The notes beneath the pieces were generated by a model that searched no databases, was not told where the DNA came from, and saw only the letters and a program-made list of their open reading frames with translations. From Saccopteryx bilineata (lineage: Eukaryota; Chordata; Mammalia; Chiroptera; Emballonuridae), in contig NC_089490.1 of the NCBI RefSeq assembly GCF_036850765.1, positions 389,808,558 to 389,872,557 on the forward strand: DNA of 64,000 bases, given 5' to 3'. Positions within the stretch are counted from its first letter, which is position 1. The number at the start of each line of letters is the position of its first letter. Positions 1 through 10,850 of the stretch are shown here, piece by piece. The translations under genes were made by a program, and so were the position numbers.

Positions 1-508
1 TTGATGGCTGCATCTGGCTCACAGACAAATCTTTTTTTTTTTCTTTAAAGATAGTTCTAATTTCTTTTTTTATTTTATTTTTTATTTATTCATTTTAGAG
101 AGGAGAGGGAGAGACAGAGAGAGAGAAGGGGGGGGAGGAGCTGGAAGCATCAACTCCCATATGTGCCTTGACCAGGCAAGCCCAGGGTTTTGAACCGGCG
201 ACCTCAGCATTTCCAGGTCGACGCTTTATCTACTACGCCACCACAGGTCAGGCGACAAATCTTTAATTAAAAAAATAATAACGTTAAAAATATAAAACAT
301 TCTCATGTATTACAATCCATTCATTTCCTACCGCTCATGTTCATGGTTGCGGGTGGCTGGGGCCAATCACAGCTGTCCTCCGGGACAACACCAAATTTTT
401 ATTGGATAATGCATAATGTACACGGGTCGTTGTATGGCTCTCATGGAATTACATTTTAAAATATGTGGCGTTCATGGCTCTCTCAGCCAAAAAGGTTCTT
501 GACCCCTG
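1..508 (-). mobile_element. hAT-type non-autonomous element, cut by left edge, SINE-C nested
   Basis: Reading right to left, it begins with the terminal cagggg repeat at 508 and matches the complete copy at 50663-50978 almost throughout. Shared text includes the segments around catgttcatggttgcgggtg and atggctctctcagccaaaaa. Position 1 is already about 50 bp inside the far end. A SINE-C at 35-253 interrupts it. Confidence 0.8.
35..253 (-). mobile_element. SINE-C
   Basis: Minus-strand copy whose head (cctgacctgtggtggcg type) ends at 253 and whose A-rich tail lies at 35-80. The TSD gacaaatcttt occurs at 24-34 and 254-264. It lies inside the hAT copy. Confidence 0.85.
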
Positions 509-520
509 CATTAGAGAGTT

Positions 521-705
521 AATAACTTAAGCTCTGGGTTCAAATCCTGGCTCAGTTATTCACTAGCTATGTGATGGCAAACTGCTCTGAGCCTTAGTTT
601 CCCATCTGTCAGACAGGCACCTAACAATACCTACCTCATAAGGGTACTGTTTGGACCAAATGTGATAATATACGCTATATACTTATCACAGTGCTAGAAA
701 TACAG
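521..705 (+). repeat. MIR
   Basis: Shows the MIR core: ggttcaaatcctggctc, ctagctatgtg, cttagtttcccatctgt, acctacctcataagggt, ending in cagtgctagaaatacagc. Diverged ancient tRNA-derived SINE. Confidence 0.85.
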
Positions 706-2526
706 CAAAAGACTTAAAAATATTAAGTGTCTCAGAAGTACATTTGTATTTTTCAGGTCACATGTCCCAGTTTGTGGTGTAAAACTGGTCACCTGGGGAG
801 ATGATTCCCAAAATGAAGACATTTTCATTTGAGGGCAATACACATTAGAGCCATTCACTCTTACTGCCTCTCTGAACCTGTAGCTGAAACTTCTTGTTTA
901 AACTGTCTGGAGTGAGGAGGGGGTGGGAAGGGGAAAGAAGAGAAGGGAGCTCCGCTTTCTTATTTGCTAGACTTATGGTTATTATAACCAGACATCTGCA
1001 TTTGGTTTCCAGAAGGTTGTAGCCAATCCAAAAGAGAAACTTTCTCTCGTCCTTATTATCCATGCCCAAAAGGTGGTGGCAATCCAAGGAAGGCGACACT
1101 GGAGCACTTCCCCCAACTGCGTTGCAGGCCGGGCAGGAACTGGAGCTGCTGCATTTGCAGAGATCACTGCAGGCCCTCAAAGCTATTTTATTTCATGTGT
1201 TAATCAGGTGTCTCTCCCAATGCCTGACTCTGTACCTGCCTGGTCCTACACTCAGTCAGGGGGAGGGTTCCTCTCCCCCAAAAAAGCTCTGCCTGGAGCC
1301 ACTAGCTTCCCGGCCCCAGAAAACCTCCGATGATAAATTATGCAGCAGCACCTTTGTGTTGCTGCCTCTCAGCCAGATGGGTTCGCTCCCAGTCTTTTGT
1401 TTCCGGCTTTGCTTGCAGCTCTGATCCTCCGCTCTGCACAGAGGTGAGGCGGGGAGCTCCTGTAGGCCAAGTTAGGGCTTGCAGCAGGTCCTAACAAGGC
1501 TTTCCCAGCTGAGTCTCAGACAGCACCCTTCCCTTGCTTAGTTTAACCTGAGTGAACAGGGAAGCAGGGCGTTAGGGACCCTTCCAGTTAGTCCACTCAA
1601 CTGTGAGCAAGGATGGAAATGCCTACGTGCAGTGAAAGAATGAAGTGTGCCTGGAAGGGCATAAGAGGTGCCTAGGGGCACCTAGGATGTTTGCTTCTCG
1701 CTAAATCAAAAATGCAGAACAGAAAATGGAGTCAAATGACTGCCAGGAAAGCTAGAGAAGCAGCTCTTTTTAACAGCTGCTCTAGGTTACATACAGTCAG
1801 CTTTCTGCAGCCCCCCAAAACATCCCATCACTTGGCACCAAGCTAAAAGGAAGAGACAACAGGGGTCAAACTTTGAGGTAGAGGAGCTGGGGGTGAGTCT
1901 GGGACTCCGAGACCCACATCAATTATCCCTGCACATTGACAGGATTCCTGATTGAAGACGGTAGTCACTGAAGGCAGGCGGCTTTGCAACAGCCCAGCCC
2001 CCAAATTGGGGCAATTACTACCTCATGAGCTCTGGGCCTGACTCCTTTCCCAGGCCAGTGGGAGGGAGAGCTTGGAATTCTAAACTGTTCCAGCTACAAG
2101 AGACCTCAGCCAGCACCTCTCACCCAGGGTCATAGCAACCTTCGAGTGAGGTGTCTGGCTGCATCCCTGACCACAAGGCTTTCCCAGGGAAGTTCTCAGA
2201 GGAAAGCCCCATCTCCCAGGACCTCTTCCAGGAGAACAAAGGCAGTGTGGGCTCTTAGATTCACAGTATAGCTTAATAGGCCTCTTTTCTGGAAGTGTAC
2301 ACAGGAGGGAACTATGCTTAGGTTTCACTAGGTTTTTATGGTAGGGGTGGAGAGGTGGAGAGAAGGAGCAAGATCTTTAAAAGAATCAAGCCAAAAACCA
2401 GCTGAAATGAATTAAGGGCTGAGTCTCCATTTTAGCATATAACACTGTAGTATAATGATTTGTTTACCTGGCTCCCATAGTCCAAAGGCAAGAACCATCT
2501 CTAATCCACTTACGCAAGCTTTCTAA

Positions 2527-2770
2527 CAGCTAACATTTATCCAGGCCTAGAGTAATGCAGTAGTTGTCAGGCTCTTTACTAAATGGTTTAAACATACTAT
2601 TATCTCATTTAATTTTTACAATGTTTGAATGTGATAACTTATTACTATTTCCCTCCACCCTTATTTACAGATAAGATCCCTCAAGTACAGGGATATTGTT
2701 TTGCACAGAGTCATTAATAAGTACCAAGATCAAATCCAGGTCTCCCTGTGTTTCTTAGTCACCGAGCACT
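2527..2770 (-). repeat. MIR
   Basis: Reverse MIR signature: aacatttatccaggcc, actattatctcatttaat, cagataagatccctcaag, aaatccaggtctccctg. Diverged. Confidence 0.75.
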
Positions 2771-4324
2771 GCATGCAGTGATTAGCTCAGTGCTTGACAA
2801 ATGTGCATTTGCAGAATGAATGAACAAATGAATGGGTATAAAGCCCAGTATAGGGAATGCTCTTGAGTGTACTGGGGAGAAAAAACCTGTCCCTGCCAGC
2901 TCTAAGCCGGAGGGAGAACAGCAAGCATAGGCATTCATCAGAGCTATTTATAGGGCCAAACCCAGGCTCTGCCAACCAACCAGTCAGCACGAAGTCTTCC
3001 CTGGGACACTGAATCCCACCAGGCAGTAGGGGAGAAGGGCTTCTGATGGTGAAGATGAGATGGTAATCCAGACACAGTCTGAGGCCCACATGCCACGTGC
3101 CCAGGCAACTGTAACAAAACTCATGGCTAAGCTGCATCAAGGAATGTAGAAACTGTGGCTATAACAGGCTAAAAGACCTAGTCAACCAAGCGTATGAAAC
3201 TCTCATAATTATGAGATGTGCCCAATCATAAAAAAAAGACAAAACTTCTTTAAGCAGTCCCCAAAATGCTGTTCCTATTCAGAAAGCCCCTAGTATTGAT
3301 CTTCTCTTTAGAACAGAAGCAACATAGTCAATCCCTCCCGTTTTCCCTTCTTTTGGGGATCAAGACTAGCAGTCAATCAGTACAAAGGGTGAGCAAAGAC
3401 CTTTAAAATCCACCCTTGTCCTCTGTGACCCCCCCATGTTCTTTGCTAACCCAGAAGATGGACATGCCCAACGTGCTTTGTATTAGACATGGCCAGACTT
3501 AGTTCCTTTGCACCTGTCATTCTTAATACCATGTGCTAGTCCCAAAGATGTTATCTGATATTCAACAGGGGACAGAAGAGGAAATCCAAAATCAGTGACA
3601 AGCCAAGCATCTTTCACAAGTCCAACAAGATCAGGGACAAGGTCAACTAAGAACCATGACAACAGCCAGATGGAAAGGAGAGAAGCCTCAGCTCCACTCT
3701 TGTGCACTTATCTGCAGAAACAACCTTCCATCTACCTAATTACTCCTAGGCAGAATTTTTAATTATTTGCTGACCTGAAAGAGACCTCAAAGATAAACAT
3801 GGTTTCCACTCTTCAAATGGTGGTAGATTGCCCAAGGCCCCACCTCAACCCGCAAGAGAAAAATGCTATTACCAGCATTCAAGTTTCTTTCCAAAATGTT
3901 TAAGGTTGCGGTGTTATACAGACTCAGGCCAAACGCATAGGCTCTAGGCGAAGCCGACAGGACTAGCAGCATCCACATAGCACCTTCAACTTCAGTGTCT
4001 TAAATTCAGTCCTAGCTGAGTCGGGTCTGCCCTAAAGGTCTACCACTGTGACACACTGTCTTCTCCGTGAGCCCCTGGAACTCAGGGTTAGGAATTTCGT
4101 GGTAGCATTTTTGGTTGAGCAACTGCTCACTCTCACTGGGGAAGCATGAATCTGTCCCTCCCAGGCCTCCAAGCACGGCTCATTATCAAGCTAGGCGAAG
4201 TTTAGATCTTTGTGCCACTGACTGTCCTTACACATATGCACAGAAAACCTCCCATGCTTAGCAGTTTCCATGAAACTTTTGTCCTTAAAAAGAACTCAGA
4301 AGAGTTACCAAGAATGCTCCCATC

Positions 4325-4326
<2 letters not shown>

Positions 4327-4358
<32 letters not shown>
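4327..4358 (+). repeat. (GT)n microsatellite
   Basis: About 16 GT units in LRP4 intron 1, some 350 bp before the CpG island. Potential Z-DNA former. Confidence 0.95.
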
Positions 4359-4360
<2 letters not shown>

Positions 4361-6222
4361 GCATTAAATATACACAGTTCTCTACCCCATTCTCAATGGA
4401 GATGCAGTGTATTGTATGCAGCTTTGCCATCTCTGAAGCAGTAAAATCCTCTTGGCCAGTCTCAGCCTGGAACCTTCCAGCTCCCCTTTCCTTGGGGCAG
4501 AAGGCGACAGTCTCCTCTCTGGCTTTGTTGGTATCCGTTTTAGTCTTTTTTTTTTTTTTTCCAGTGCCTTGCCATTTCCCTTGATCTTTTTCAAAACTTC
4601 CTCCAGGGGGCCGAAAGGAAAGTTCCATCCCCTTCCCTTGCAGCCCGAAGGGGGAAACCCCCAAAAAGCAAAGCTGTCCCTTTAAGGGGCCCATGTGGTG
4701 GGAAGAGCGGCCACATTCCTACCCCAGTAGGGCCGCTGTCCCGACACGCCAAAGAGGCTACAAATAACCTTCCTGGAGAGAGCCCGGGAGGGGGAGAGCA
4801 CAGTGCGAAGAGGAACGTGGGTCGGCCAGGCTACCGCTCCGAGAGGAAGAGCGGAGCGGAGAGAAAGAGCTCCGTCGGCGTTAGAGAGGGCATGGAAAAA
4901 GTCATTTAAAACCCACGGGTAGTTTAAATAACAGACATGTGAACTCTGTTCTGGATTTGGGAGGTAAGCCAATCTTTAAAACAAGTGCTTAGGCATCTCC
5001 ACGCCCTGCCAGGCAAGTTCCGAAAACTGCATAATTTCCACACGAGCTTCCCCACGTTAAAAGAAAGACCGGTGCAAGGCCGGGGACTACAGACCCCTCC
5101 ATTCCCAGCCCCACCCCCTCATCCGGGCTGCGAGGAGAAAGGCAAGATTCGGATCTCCCCGCGGTTGAACAGTGGTGGGTGAATAGAGTTGGGGTTCAAA
5201 GACCAACGTTCTTTGATCTCTGGGCACAAACTAGAGGCAGCTGCTAAATCACGGGGTGCACCCACGGCCCTAGGCGGCTGCGGAGAAACAAATTCCACCG
5301 GGGCCCTAATCACACACAACAGTGGCGTACGGGCACCAAACAAGTTATTAATAAGGAGCAGATGAAGCAGCAGCCCCGCTGCCATCCGTCCGGTTCCCCC
5401 GAGGGCCACCGCGCGGGCCAGGAGGCTGTCTTCCGAGGTTCGGCGGTACCCGCCCCCCGCCCCTCTGCCCCGGCCAGGACCGATCTGCGGAAGCCTTCCA
5501 GCAGTTTCTTCCAGTGTCCCCACTCTGCCCCCTTTTCAGCCCTGTCTTCCTCTCTGCCCCCTCTCTCCGGGAAGGATCCAGGGCAAGGGAGCTGATTGGT
5601 CGCAGCCAGGAGAGGGAACCCGAAAGCACTACTAAGGGGAGATGCTGCAAACAAGCAATTCCCAAAGACCCTCGGTAGGAGCAAGGTCTGAGGTCTGGAG
5701 TCCAAAGACCAGTTTCCGGAGTAGAGGAGTCCCCAGAGCTCAAGTATTCAGATTCAACGGGGGCCCCTCTCCGCGGTCTGCCCGGGACCCCGGCCCCTGG
5801 AAGGAGGGCTATTTACAATTTATGGTCTAGCGACCATCCTCCCCCGCGTCCCTTTATTCGCACACATTCATTCGCACCAAGGACACAGAGACCCTATCTT
5901 AACCTGAAAAGGAGGCAGACCCCAGCTCTTCAAAGAGCAACGAGGGCAGGCGAACGAGCGCCTCAGATCTTCCCCCAGCCCGGCCCAGACCCGGCCCGGG
6001 GAGCTCCTCCACCGCTGCCCCTCTAGGACAGGAGATCTGGGGGAGCTTGTGCTCCCCTCCCCGGCACGCAATCTCAGGGCTACTGCTTGCAGCGAGGGTG
6101 AGAGGGGTCTCAGGCCCCAGCCTGAGCCGTCCCGCTCTCGGGAGCTGAGTCCCGCAGCGGCCGGACCCGGGGACAAACTTTCCCCGCGGGCCGGTCCGCG
6201 CGGGCACCGCGGCGCCGCTTAC

Positions 6223-6274
6223 CGTGTGCGCAGAGCAGGGCGCCAAGTAGCAGCGTAACCCACGGCCGCCTCAT
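6223..6274 (-). CDS. LRP4: LRP4 first coding exon (signal peptide), rest of gene beyond left edge
   Basis: On the minus strand an ATG at 6274-6272 opens MRRPWVTLLLGALLCAHG, followed immediately by a consensus donor (G|GTAAGC, intron starting at 6222). The peptide is a classic signal sequence: two Arg, a Leu-rich core and small residues at the end. It matches my recollection of the human LRP4 N-terminus except at about three positions near its start. LRP4 is a single-pass LDL-receptor-family protein, the agrin co-receptor that activates MuSK at the neuromuscular junction and a Wnt/sclerostin modulator in bone. None of its LDL-A, EGF or beta-propeller domains is in the window; I saw no exon 2 on the minus strand of 1-6222. 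The exon lies at the edge of a large CpG island, and its neighbour CSTPP1 is in the order seen in other mammals, which supports the call. This exon is 5' partial as to UTR because the transcription start is not visible. Confidence 0.9.
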
Positions 6275-6487
6275 GGTGCAGCGGCAGCGCCGGCGCTCCC
6301 TGCCAGCCTGGGGTCCCGCCGGCTCCCGCGGGGCACGAGGCGGAGGGAGTCGGGGGAGGGTCCCCGAGGGGAAGCGTCCCGATCCACCGCAGCGGGCGCG
6401 CCCCGTAAGTCACTCTCCCGCCGCTGCTGCCTCCAGTGCTGCGAGCTGAAGCCGCCCCGCCAGGGGACCGGGAGGGGGTGTCCGGGG

Positions 6488-6612
6488 CCCGGCCGCCCCG
6501 CCCCCCGCCCCGCAGCCCCCGCCACCGCCACCGCGCCTGGTCCCGCCCCCAGCGCCAGCCCGGCCCCTTCCCGCCCTCGGCCCCCGCCCCCGGGTCCCCA
6601 GATCCCACCCGC
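6488..6612 (-). promoter_or_regulatory. Sp1/KLF-type GC-box cluster upstream of LRP4
   Basis: About 215-340 bp upstream of the LRP4 ATG the plus strand reads repeated ccgccccgccccccgccccg blocks and cccgcccccgg. On the minus strand these are GGGGCGGGG GC boxes, the binding motif of Sp1/KLF factors. Their position in the island core fits the LRP4 proximal promoter. The transcription start itself cannot be placed. Confidence 0.55.
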
Positions 6613-6699
6613 CAGTGCCTCCCGCGCGACCCCACTTCTCTTGAGGCCACCCCCACATTCCTAGCCTTCGAGAGAGCCCCCCACCCCCATTACTACTGC

Positions 6700-9047
6700 T
6701 CTAATGTCCCTAACTTAAAAAAAAAAAAAAATTTGTCCTAGCGGTAATCTCGCTCGCATCCCGGTCACTCTAGTTCTATGCCAGAGCTGACCCAAGTCTC
6801 CTAGACGTGACCCTGGCCCCCCTACCGGCCCCAAGTCCAGACTTTATTGATGTCTCAAGAATACGCAAAGTTTCCAAATGCATAATCCTCTCGGTCTTTA
6901 TGGACATCAAACAAGGGACATCAGGGGGCCTGGAGTGCTCTATAACTAGCGTTTTCACTGTCAAAACTCCTTTTCTGAGATTTTCTTCTTGCTCCACCCT
7001 CGCCCCCGTCTGGGCAGCGTTGTTCTAGGGCTAAATAATTCCACGGCCTCCCCTTTTCATTTACTCATTTCCTGAGGTGGTTGTCTGGGTCCTGTCGCCC
7101 CAGTTCAGACTTCCAGAATTGGCCCAGACAGACTTAGTTCCTCCTCGCTGTCTTTGTAAATCAGCGTTGTTAGCCTCTTCACCTTCTTTGACTTTCTGAT
7201 CCTGGCAAAGAAGGAAGGGGATAAGGCAGTAAGTCCTTACTTGCAACTTCACTCTCCCATGGACTTAGCCTCCTTCCAGCGTCCGTCTGTAGAGCTTCCA
7301 GTCATGTTTTACTACATAAAGTTTTAAACTTCTCCTTGTTCTAGCTTTGTGGCCCATCAATGCTTCTCCCCAATGCATATTAATAATATGGGTTGATTTT
7401 GTTACTGTCTTCCATTTTCTAGGTTGATTCTTGTCTTATTACTTTTGTCCAAGTCCCCAACTTCCTTAGAATCCTATGTATCACTTTTCCCTCCAAGTTG
7501 GTACGCCAGCTTTTCTGGCTTTGGAATCTTCCTTTATTTTGTTAAGCCACTTTCCTCTCGCTAATAAATAGAGCCAGGAAGACTCAAATGCCCCATGTTA
7601 GCTAAAAGAAAAGCAGTTTGGTGTAGTACAAAGTGGATACTAGAAAGATTTCTCCAATGGATAGGTTATTTCATCCTTGCTTCTTTTCCATTTCTCAAAG
7701 GATTTCACTTCAAATTACCGTCTTTGACCAAAACTAACATTAACTTTGCAACAGCAACCAAAAGATGTGAAGTGTTAACTCCTTCTCAGCCAGTACTTCT
7801 CCATACTGATTTGCCTGAAATTTTTAGCACAGACGAAATGTGGTTGAACTAGCATCACCATGGTAACTCATACCAAGGCATTCTCTGCGTGTGCAGTTCT
7901 TCTTGCTGACTGAAGGCGGCAGGCGAGTCAGGTCAGCTTTGCAGTACATGTAACTTACTGCTATGAAAGTCCACCTTGACGACCTATGTCTGTCACCTTA
8001 GCCTAAAATCCAAGGAGAAAAAAAGTGAAAAGTAGAGGCTGATTCTTTGCATATGCACTCTTCATCTCCCTCTCAGATCCCTCCTCCCACATTTTGGATG
8101 CAGCCTTGGTTGGTCTTAGGACTCCAATATATGTTGCTTATGAAGACTTGCTTTTCAACTATTGAGAAAGACCTTATGATTCTGGAGACCACATTTTTTT
8201 CCATATGAAAACTAAGGACATGTGGTATAATGAATACATTTGTCCCAAAAAAAATCCAAGACAGACGGTCACCATACTTTTGCTGTCAGGGGATTAGGAA
8301 TTTATAAACAGTTTCTACTCTGTATGCAAAGGATAGGTTTCTTTCCAAAAGGCATGATTTGTGTTGTTTTCCTGGGATTGAGGAGGAAGAGAGAGGCCGG
8401 CTATCCCTATCTGATTCAGGCTCAGGAAGCTGCGTTTTCTGTGTGCATCCCAAGTCCTCCTCCTCTAGGCTTCAGCAAAGTTCTGGTGCACAGAGCCATC
8501 CCGGCTGCTGTTAGTCACTGGGAATACCAATGGGTAGAAATGAACTTTGTGCATAGTCCCTGCCTGGGTCACCCCCTAGGGTGAGTTAAGTCTTGGCTGT
8601 CAGAAACTGCTCTTGTGCCAGGAGTGCTAAGCCATATTTATTTTTACCAGGCCTCTCAGACTTTCTTGTTTGGAGTGAGAGATCCTGAAAAGCATGCCAG
8701 AATGAGCTGTTTGTCTCCCTTTTATTGTCCTCTGGGACATGCCCCTAGAAAAGTTGTAGGGGACTGCCAATTCCAGAGGGGTCTCAGAGGCCTTGGTTTC
8801 CTCAGAAACACCACCCCTTTCCTTCATCCTTCTAGGACAGATCAGGGAACTGAATTTCCAAGATCAGAATATTGCCCTGAATTAGACCATCACTAATGGC
8901 CTTTTCAAAGAAAACACAGGGAGTACTACAGAAACAAGATAAAAATGGGCCCGATTTTGATCCAGTTGGGTTGGTAGAACTCTCTTATAACAGAGGCATG
9001 ATTCAGCAACCTGAATTTCTAAACATAATTCTTCAAAAAGAGTAAAA
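6700..9047. other. Intergenic DNA without recognised feature
   Basis: Between the LRP4 island and the first SINE-B. AT-moderate sequence, no exon-like ORF with recognisable similarity, no transposon ends. The short ORFs here have no supporting homology. Confidence 0.6.
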
Positions 9048-9380
9048 GGCCTGACCAGGTGGTGGCACAGTGGATAGAGCGTTGGACTGGGATGCAGAAG
9101 GACCCAGGTTTGAAACCTCGAGGTCACCAGCTTGAGCGTGGGCTCATCTGGTTTGAGCAAAGCTCACCAGCTTGGACCCAAGGTTGCTGGCTTGAGCAAG
9201 GGGTTACTCGGTCTGCTGAAGGCCCACGATCAAGGCACATATGAGAAAGCAATCAATGAACAACTAAGGTGTTGCAACAAAAAACTGATGATTGATGCTT
9301 CTCATCTCTCTCTGTTCCTGTCTGTCTGTCCCTATCTATCCCTCTCTCTGACTCTCTCTCTGTCACTGTAAAAAAAAAAA
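9048..9380 (+). mobile_element. SINE-B
   Basis: Full-length from ggcctgaccagg through the ctgtctgtccctatc end to an A-run. TSD aaaagagtaaaa at 9036-9047 and about 9380-9391. Confidence 0.9.
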
Positions 9381-9779
9381 AAGAGTAAAAAATTTGAAGT
9401 CTCATACTTTTAAAACAGTAGTTCTCAATGAGGAATGATTTTGCAATACCTGGTGACATTTTGGGGAGCAGATGTTACTGACAAGTCATGAGTAAAGGCC
9501 AGGAATCCTGTTAGGCAGCCTACAATGAGCAGGACATCCTTCCCACAATCAAAATTATCCCGCCCCAAATTTTAATAGTGCTTAGTTTGAGAGGCTCTGA
9601 TTTAAAAGATCAAGATCATGAATCTGCAAAGAATTGCTCCATCTTCTCTCTAGAATTCACTTTCTGTGAATGGACGGCATGGATTCTTAAAGCTATAAAA
9701 GCGAAAACGAGAGAAAGCCCAGTCAAAGGCACTAAAGGAGCCCTATACCTATCTGCCGTGGGAATACTATTTCCAGTAT

Positions 9780-10850
9780 TCATTCACTTAGTAGGAATTT
9801 ATTACAGTTTAGTATGTGCCAGGCACTGTAGAAGCAGTGGTAAAAAGATATATTGGGTCTCTGGAACTTACATTCTAATGGGTGTGGAAGCTCCAAGTAT
9901 GCAGAACCATTAAAAGAATGATCTCACAAATGAATGTAAAACTACAAATGATTGGGGCAGTCACAGAAAAGTACAGGGTTCTATTAAAGAAAAGACTTGA
10001 TTTAGATTTGGGGTTTCCACAAGGCCTGTCAGAGGCACTGACACTTAAATTGATTAAGAGTCATCGGGCTAAGAGTAGACAGGGAGGGTTTTTCAGGCAG
10101 AAGGAACAGTATGTGCAAAGGCTGTGAGCCAGGAAATATGGCTGGTTCATGGCTGGTCTCAGTTCATCGTCACACCCTCAACGAAGCCTCATGTCACCAT
10201 GTTAAGTTTGCCTTGTTCTCACTCACTGCCTTTATCTTATTTTATTTAGGAAATTGGATAATGTTTCATAGAGGTGTAAGAGTTTACTAGGCAGCAAATG
10301 TGGGAGAAGTACATTCTTAGTGGAGAGAAGAACTTATGCCCAAAGCAAGAGGGTGTGGAAAAGCTCCGTATGCTTGGCGGTAGTGAGTAGGAAAGTATGG
10401 CTGGAGTATCAAGTACGTAGGGAAGAATGGCAAGGTGGCTAGAAGAGTGGGTTGGGACCAGACTGTGAAGGAATATATATGTCTGCGGATTAAGGAATTT
10501 TACTTCATCCTAGTAATAGTGAATCAGCACCATTTTTTTAAAAAAAAGATTTTATTTATTGATTTTACAGAGAGAAGAGGATGGGGGGATGGGAAAGTAG
10601 TTCCTTCACTATAGCTGTTCATTGATTGCTTGTTGTATGTGCCTTGACTGGGCAAGCCCAGGGTTTTGAACCAGTGACCTCAGCATTTCAGGTTGGCGCT
10701 CTGTCCACTGTGCCACCAAAGGCCAGGCAGCAATGCTTTTTAAGTAAGGAAGTAACATGGTCCAATTTGAATATTAGAACAATAAACTTATTACAATGTA
10801 GAGGATGGCTTGGCAGAGAAAAAACAGAAATAGAGACTGTAGTTTTTTTG
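9780..10850 (+). repeat. L2 LINE 3' fragments, split by SINE-C
   Basis: Contains L2 3'-end landmarks: gtgccaggcactgtagaag, ggaacttacattctaatgg, caggcagaaggaacagtat, gtgcaaaggctgtgagcc. After the SINE-C at 10537 it continues with aagtaacatggtccaattt. Another short L2-like piece lies near 11240-11340. Confidence 0.65.
10537..10728 (-). mobile_element. SINE-C
   Basis: Reverse copy with gccttgactgggcaagccca and ccaccaaaggccaggca at its head. Diverged from the young copies, with an imperfect flanking repeat cagcaccat / cagcaatgc. It splits the L2. Confidence 0.8.

Larger units (their letters stand above)
1..6222 (-). other. LRP4: LRP4 intron 1 (5' part)
   Basis: This begins with the GTAAGC donor read on the minus strand at 6222-6217 and runs off the left end. 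No further LRP4 exon (cysteine-rich LDL-A repeats) is readable in any minus frame. It holds a hAT element with a nested SINE-C (1-508), MIRs near 521-705 and 2527-2770, a GT microsatellite (4327-4358) and much of the CpG island. The stretches 706-2526 and 2771-4326 are otherwise single-copy-looking, with nothing I can name. Confidence 0.85.
4690..6660. promoter_or_regulatory. LRP4: CpG island over LRP4 exon 1
   Basis: The segment is strongly GC-rich with frequent CG dinucleotides, densest at 5380-6620, in contrast to the AT-rich flanks. It spans the first coding exon, its upstream sequence and about 1.5 kb of intron 1. No TATA box is evident next to the start, so a dispersed CpG-type promoter is likely. 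The many ORFs across it are by-products of low stop-codon frequency in GC-rich DNA. Confidence 0.85.

Noticed and set aside
845..1180. Cysteine-rich minus ORF as LRP4 exon 2
   Set aside because: Its cysteines do not follow the LDL-A pattern (CxxxxFxC...DGxxDCxDxSDE), and no matching splice sites are seen.
5119..6656. Several 100-145-codon ORFs in the CpG island
   Set aside because: High GC lowers stop frequency. Only the short LRP4 signal-peptide frame has a start, a donor and a recognisable sequence.
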